Part shown: one piece after another, positions 12,501 through 14,787 of the stretch
How the letters are laid out: every line of letters begins with the position of its first letter
Numbering within the stretch: position 1 is the stretch's first letter
Program-made: the position numbers and the translations under genes
Assembly: GCA_964509845.1 (NCBI GenBank)
Contig: CAZDZG010000028.1
Location: 1-14,787 of the forward strand
Length of the DNA stretch: 14,787 nt
Reading direction: 5' to 3'
Source of the DNA: WYZ-LMO6 sp964509845
Lineage (GTDB): Archaea > Hadarchaeota > Hadarchaeia > Hadarchaeales > WYZ-LMO6
Notes under the pieces: generated by a model
Database searches by the model: none
What the model saw: the letters and a program-made list of their open reading frames with translations, nothing else
What the model was told of the DNA's origin: nothing

Positions 12501-14787
12501 CCCTCACGTTCTCGAAGGTCCTGGGGGAGGAGAAGGCCGGGGTGTTGTCCAGCTGCAGGACGAAGTGGTCCACCCCGCTCACCTCCTCCGTCTGGGAGGT
12601 GTTGTCGGGCACGTTCTCCCAGCCGAAGGAGGGGGTGTTGTCGGAGGTGACCTTCCCGTTCTCCGGCAGGTACAGGGCCGGGGTGAGGGGCTTCACCCTG
12701 TCCACCACCAGCTCGTAGACCTGCGACCAGTCACCTGGCTGGTCGGGGGCGGCCCTGTCGTAGGCCCTCACCCTCCACCAGTACCTCCCGTCGTACGGGT
12801 AGAACACCGTCACGCTGGAGGAGGTCAGATAGGAGGGGTTGGAGGAGAAGTACTCGCTGGGCAGGAGGGAGGTGAAGGAGGGATTGAGGGAGACCTGGAT
12901 CTCGTAGTGGTCTATCCCGGAGGCATCTTTCACCTCCTCCCAGCTGTGGTCCACCACCACGTAGTCCCCCGCCACCTCGTTCTCCGCCGCGTTGTTCTCC
13001 GGGTGGTAGAGGGCTGGACCGTAGGGCCTGGTGAGGTCCACCACGAAGTTCCATACCGTGCAGGAGGTCCAGGGTGGAACGTTGCCCGCGTTGTCCCAGG
13101 CCCTCACCCTGAAGTAGAAGTTGTCCTCCCTGAAGCCCGCGGAGGGATAGCCGGGATCACCCAGGGACCAGACGTTGTCCACCGTGGTCCCGGTGTAATC
13201 CACGGAGCTGAAGTCGGAATCGTTGTCCACCTGGATCTCGTAGTGGGAGAGGCCGGCCACCTCCCCGGTGGGGGAGCCTGAACGGTCTTCCACCGGGTTC
13301 CAGCTGAGCGGGACGAACCTGTCCCCCACGATCCTTCCGTGGAGCGGGGAGTTCTCGGGGAGGTAGGGCGGGAGGGTGTCCACCAGGAACACCCTGACCT
13401 GGGAGAACTCCCCGGCCTTCCTCTCCCCTCCCATCAGGCCGTCCCAGGCCCTCACCCTCCAGTAGTACAGCTCATCCCCAAGGCCGGAGGGCTGGTAGGA
13501 GTTCTCCTGCACGTTCTCCAGGACCTCCGGGGAACTGAAGTCGGGATCGTTGTCCACCCAGAGCTCGTAGCTCACCCCCGTCACGTCGTACACCTGGGTC
13601 CAGCGGAACACCGGGCGGTTGTCCTTCGTCACCAGCCCGTTCTCCGGGGAGAGGAGGGAGGGAGCGGGCGGTGGATTGACATCCACCACGAAGGTGAAGG
13701 GTGCCTCGAAGTCGCTGGCGTTGTTGGCCAGGTCCCAGGCCCTCACCCTCCAGTAGTAACGGTTGTCCGGCAGCTCCAGGTCCCTGCTGGAGGAGGTGAG
13801 GTTCTCCCTCAGCACCAGCTGGGTGAAGCCGTTATCCTTGGCCACCCAGAGCTCGTAGCAGGCCAGTCCCGCCACGTCCCCCGAGGGGGACCTGGACCTG
13901 TCCACCACATCACCCCAGGCGAGGGTCACCCGGTTGTCGTTCAGGATGGCGTTGTTCTCCGGATAGGCCTTGGAGGGTACGTCGGGAGGCAGGGTGTCCA
14001 GCAGCACGTTCCACACCGCCGACCAATCCGACTCGTTGCCCGCGTTGTCCTTAACCTTCACCCTCCAGTAGTACCTCTCGTCCTGCGGGGCCCCTCCGGC
14101 GTAGAAGATGAAGGTCCTCTCCGAGAGGGAGACGGTGGCACTCCTGAAGTAGGGGGAGGTCCCGGAGAAGGCCGTGCTGTTGTCCACCTGGATGGTGTAG
14201 GCCCCCTCGCTGGGAATGCCGTACTGGTCCCATCCGTCCTGCCAGTCAAATCTGATGGTGTAGTTGTTGGTGATGGACCCGGAAGCCGGAGAGAGGAGCG
14301 CGGGCGGGGCGGGCGGGGTGAGGTCCACGATGAGGATCCAGGGGGTCTCGTTCTCGCTCACGTTACCGGCCCAGTCCCAGGCCCTCACCCACCACCTCCA
14401 CTCCCCCTCCGGAACCGTCAGGCTGCAGGAGGTCCCTGCCACGTTCTCGGAGATCCTGTACCCGGTGGCCACGTTCTCCAGCGTGACCTCGTACCACCTC
14501 ACCCCGGCGTTCTCGCCGGTGGGGGAGTTGGAAGTGTCCTGCACCTCCTGCCAGTAGAGGGTCACGCCGTTCTCCTTGGTCACCACCCTCTGCGGGGGAT
14601 CGTCCACCCCCGTGTCGGGTGAAACATCCACCTTCGGGGGGGCGGGCGGGGCCACCGTGTCTATCAGGAGGGTCCTGACAGGGCTGAAGCCGCCCGCGTT
14701 CCCCGCCCAGTCCCAGGCCCTGACCCTCCAGAAGTAGTTCTCGTCCGGGAGGAAGGAGGGCTGGAAGCTGGTGGTGCTAACGTTCTC
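6502..14787 (-). CDS. Giant FN3/Ig surface protein fused through one TM helix to a HerA/VirD4-like ATPase (N-terminus beyond window)
   Basis: At least 2761 residues, open to the right edge; the GTG at 14655 is internal to an FN3 repeat, not a start. Numbered from the edge: one partial and seven full FN3 repeats (1-800), eight Ig-like repeats (about 801-1591), a carboxypeptidase-regulatory-like segment (1592-1783), a helical coiled-coil-like segment (1785-1918), three CARDB-like beta domains (1919-2250), one membrane helix (2258-2279), a basic stop-transfer KRRRMAKRR, and the ATPase. ATPase motifs: Walker A GATGGGKT (K2343), Walker B LLIFDEVH (D2469, E2470), SQT (Q2507) and NCRT (R2521, possible arginine finger). 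The C-tail is helical and ends in a Lys/Glu/Gly-rich stretch. Topology inferred: large ectodomain outside, ATPase inside. Family knowledge: HerA/VirD4 proteins are hexameric translocases of DNA or protein. Confidence 0.92.
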   Translation of the reverse strand, partial: ENVSTTSFQPSFLPDENYFWRVRAWDWAGNAGGFSPVRTLLIDTVAPPAPPKVDVSPDTGVDDPPQRVVTKENGVTLYWQEVQDTSNSPTGENAGVRWYEVTLENVATGYRISENVAGTSCSLTVPEGEWRWWVRAWDWAGNVSENETPWILIVDLTPPAPPALLSPASGSITNNYTIRFDWQDGWDQYGIPSEGAYTIQVDNSTAFSGTSPYFRSATVSLSERTFIFYAGGAPQDERYYWRVKVKDNAGNESDWSAVWNVLLDTLPPDVPSKAYPENNAILNDNRVTLAWGDVVDRSRSPSGDVAGLACYELWVAKDNGFTQLVLRENLTSSSRDLELPDNRYYWRVRAWDLANNASDFEAPFTFVVDVNPPPAPSLLSPENGLVTKDNRPVFRWTQVYDVTGVSYELWVDNDPDFSSPEVLENVQENSYQPSGLGDELYYWRVRAWDGLMGGERKAGEFSQVRVFLVDTLPPYLPENSPLHGRIVGDRFVPLSWNPVEDRSGSPTGEVAGLSHYEIQVDNDSDFSSVDYTGTTVDNVWSLGDPGYPSAGFREDNFYFRVRAWDNAGNVPPWTSCTVWNFVVDLTRPYGPALYHPENNAAENEVAGDYVVVDHSWEEVKDASGIDHYEIQVSLNPSFTSLLPSEYFSSNPSYLTSSSVTVFYPYDGRYWWRVRAYDRAAPDQPGDWSQVYELVVDRVKPLTPALYLPENGKVTSDNTPSFGWENVPDNTSQTEEVSGVDHFVLQLDNTPAFSSPRTFENVRENSFTLPEENSLPVGLWYWRVRAVDRAGNAGDWSEPFTLRVEDLVLTLFLSDNAVNPGESLIAYGRASWQPGNSPVVGENVEVSLDGIPLENLLTDENGEYSLTLSSTVLGLHTIRVSLTDNQGTREENTITFKVETLTLTVFLNDYVVNPGQSLTVSGRVRRVWENVPETSATVSVYIDDQIAGEGGTNENGDYSVRISAPSSLGPHQLRVRAVNSEGIIGENQTSFTVKTLTVSLFLTDTAGNPRSEANPGEALRISGTVRLQPEGSPVTLNPIDLFLDNVLIRTDNTDLWGSYRFDVTAPGEIGTYEYRVRLTGPEGITGENFALLTVRRIDISMTYDDGVVNPGQVNRVSGRAVLQPGSEPIQFGKVTFSLFDEQGNWAGGAENFTDANGNYSITFTCPSRIGTYYGKASTTVGVFWSENVRELYVKTVRLSLTFDDNIVTLTQNFTMSGEAFLLPDNVPVRNTAVEIRVDGFPETTVYTDENGRYSYLYTKDAPAPSKHTVQVRLVDPEGIVGENTGYFEQRVVTFEWFGTLDSHGQFDGVLNPGENFYLAVRILENNGSEVFPVTAGSATVKVDGEIPSPPGLTHVTNGYWRTYASYTAPSSLGTYVRYLDVSILTANGISGYVYNQPAPYQVKALRLPVLLSDRVVNPRENVTVSGTLTLLPEGTPVENENVILTFAGQEFVLPTSPTGAYSLTLTAPDTIGRENVRVRVTDRRGLEAENSTVLTVGTLWISLIPQGEVAPEGVPFGFSGRALSLPDLTPASRINLSVYVSGQFVKSVQTLDNGDYSFTYSFPKRGLYEVRVSGVDAEGLRGENVREILAGRPINLRGEVRSLEGTPIPTTFTFYEVGTGEKAFEVSTDENGRYNRQVFAGRFDLEVRFTGVRATLRYENLNLDQLQPYDNLENLVRADTPPSAFTSVDGTRATHRSVVVLLHPVFTDNFSRLTVTFDFSSYLSQVGDIWYLRVYRAEGWDYWTRVRSGSWINLGGTIDIIRYTITAEDNLRSSTAAYVLAEYDPFATQVLRLENTISELEQATGALAEASGTMSSAAENLKSVVDNMAAIVSGLVTQENMKTLENTLLAPLQAMSQILENLIALQGTSVSLMENMINALWSGFQTVWQGIENLRQQESESASRLQSLMEKAFLMMENLAPREPITVDPESLSLDLYQEGTADVYLTVKNNAFIPLDLRPSAQGEVADFLTFSPTLLSLDPGQMGKIKVSVKIPRRTPPKTYTGEVVIRDTATEKSVPVTIRVLPSARGLFDLKVAAMVKTVSPGGMLPVRVTLVNMGEMASETQLFVELLTSAGVTLLPDATGQSKLVEAGETVTVDTSLQVPDTAEEGYYLVKARADYRLNGDVISVSATDTVEVRKYLRVELKMVPPSIAPGKVMRVGVRVKNLGNSTISSLVSVQLVTAAGEVVAEAAENLTLEAGETRLHTFELRVPENLPEGDYLIRTAGTYLWAGREFDLTPDQTFVQVRKPPRELRVLGLPLWMMALLLLSLVGMGVAGRFSYRYVKRRRMAKRRFEATLFLNELPQPGPDAIKIGTLAEAKRDAYLKLNDLRMHVITAGATGGGKTISSMVIAEEALKQGKNVIVFDPTAQWTGFLRKCTDERMLSHYPRFGLTEADARSFPGVVKLITNPRQKIDMKELLGEEARGKITVFVIERLKPGDMDVFVTNVIQSIFESQPREHPELKVLLIFDEVHRLLPKYGGSGAGELQLERAVREFRKWGIGVMLVSQTIADFSETIKTNCRTQIQFWTREEDELRRIALKYGEEHVRSVSRAPIGFGMVVNPDYNRGRPYYVNFRPILHSPFRLSPEELDRYYAADDRIENIKFKLKKLEEKGVDVFDLRIELGLAQRKLEEASFDMVNAYLDSLEPRVDELCAKHKLKGIKRVIELVPEEEIRRAQLAALRERERQLAMMKRPPEIVEAYKELLGTKKEVKHGEAEKPLKEEEMVHPEARGEKLEEGGKTKGEEKTKKNGGKNGGSKKKG
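7050..7870 (-). other. HerA/VirD4-like ATPase core (DUF87-type)
   Basis: Runs from IGTLAEAKRDAYLKLNDLRM to the segment YYVNFRPILHSPF. It contains Walker A (GATGGGKTISS), Walker B (LLIFDEVHRLLP), a SQT sensor and NCRTQIQF with a possible arginine finger. The N-terminal HAS-barrel of standalone HerA helicases is not evident; the membrane helix and ectodomain take its place. All motifs look intact, so ATPase activity is expected. Confidence 0.85.
7953..8020 (-). other. Single transmembrane helix of the giant protein
   Basis: LPLWMMALLLLSLVGMGVAG is about 20 uncharged residues, followed by RFSYRYVKRRRMAKRR. The positive cluster after the helix fits a cytoplasmic C-terminal side, putting the repeats outside and the ATPase inside. 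Confidence 0.85.
9035..9435 (-). other. Helical, coiled-coil-like segment within the predicted ectodomain
   Basis: About 134 residues between beta domains with heptad-like hydrophobic spacing: RLENTISELEQATGAL, AAENLKSVVDNMAAIVSGL, LQAMSQILENLIAL, GIENLRQQES and SRLQSLMEKAFLMMENL. It has few Pro and Gly. It lies on the outer side of the single membrane helix, so it could act as a multimerising stalk that assembles the ATPase ring from outside. Confidence 0.7.
10013..12385 (-). repeat. Second Ig-like repeat array (VNPGE...SG type)
   Basis: Eight units of roughly 90-110 residues, different from the FN3 type. A typical unit has DNAVNPGESL then SGRV, a strand ending DENGEYSLT, then a closing strand ending IxGEN and a TVKTL-type linker. 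The sixth unit (about 10590-10910) is longer and divergent, with an FDGVLNPGENF start. This arrangement resembles bacterial Ig-like / carboxypeptidase-regulatory beta sandwiches that build stalks. Confidence 0.75.
12386..14787 (-). repeat. FN3 repeat array of the giant protein
   Basis: Seven complete FN3 repeats of about 100-115 residues and the end of an eighth. Each opens with a Pro-rich linker (PPAPP, PPDVP, PPPAP, KPLTP), then a PENG-type turn and a core Trp (TLAW, VFRW, SFGW). Next comes the ELWVDNDPDF-type strand, then YYWRVRAWD and a closing FVVD. The recurring YWRVRA block gives repeated DNA near CCCTCACCCTCCAGTA. Several NxS/T sequons (NET, NYT, NST, NAS) suit N-glycosylation outside the cell. 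Confidence 0.85.

Noticed and set aside
1..14787. Frequent GTTCTC/GTTGTC hexamers as a possible DNA uptake or recognition motif
   Set aside because: The ones checked fall in frame as Glu-Asn or Asp-Asn, and synonymous variants (GAGAAT, GATAAC) occur at equivalent positions, so the signal is at protein level.
1..14787. CRISPR array, insertion sequence, tRNA or rRNA
   Set aside because: No regularly spaced direct repeats with unique spacers, no transposase frame and no conserved RNA motifs were seen. The repeats present are coding FN3, Ig and Trp units.

Overview
The window is GC-rich, gene-dense archaeal DNA. Archaeal hallmarks are TATA boxes about 26 bases before starts, a probably leaderless toxin-antitoxin gene, a HerA-family ATPase, a MinD/ParA ATPase and Asn-rich fibronectin-type-III (FN3) surface proteins. 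A run of 100 Ns marks a scaffold join, so this is a draft assembly. The lineage cannot be fixed from the sequence alone; a thermophile is plausible but unproven.

Layout, left to right. (1) 1-2984, minus strand: the first ~994 residues of a secreted surface protein with a signal peptide, FN3 repeats and an unusual tryptophan repeat; it runs off the left edge. (2) 2985-3390: a promoter with an 18-bp palindrome, a minus-strand hairpin/T-tract, unrecognised sequence and the N gap. (3) 3391-4028, plus strand: a ribbon-helix-helix antitoxin and a PIN-domain toxin (VapBC-like). (4) 4084-4725, plus strand: a winged-helix regulator whose upstream region carries a second copy of the palindrome. (5) 4706-14787, minus strand: three genes in tandem. 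They are read from right to left: a giant protein (at least 2761 residues, N-terminus beyond the right edge), a 301-residue coiled-coil protein, and a MinD/ParA-like ATPase.

The most notable content is this three-gene module. The giant protein has a predicted ectodomain of FN3 repeats, a second Ig-like array, a carboxypeptidase-regulatory-like segment, a ~135-residue helical segment and CARDB-like domains. A single membrane helix then leads to a cytoplasmic HerA/VirD4-like ATPase. The coiled-coil gene follows after 3 bases, and the MinD/ParA gene after a further short spacer. I infer an envelope-spanning, ATP-driven surface machine, perhaps positioned by the MinD-like protein; substrate and role are unknown. 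The left surface protein has the same style of FN3 repeats and may be a partner. The shared palindrome suggests, without proving, that the regulator controls itself and the left surface protein.
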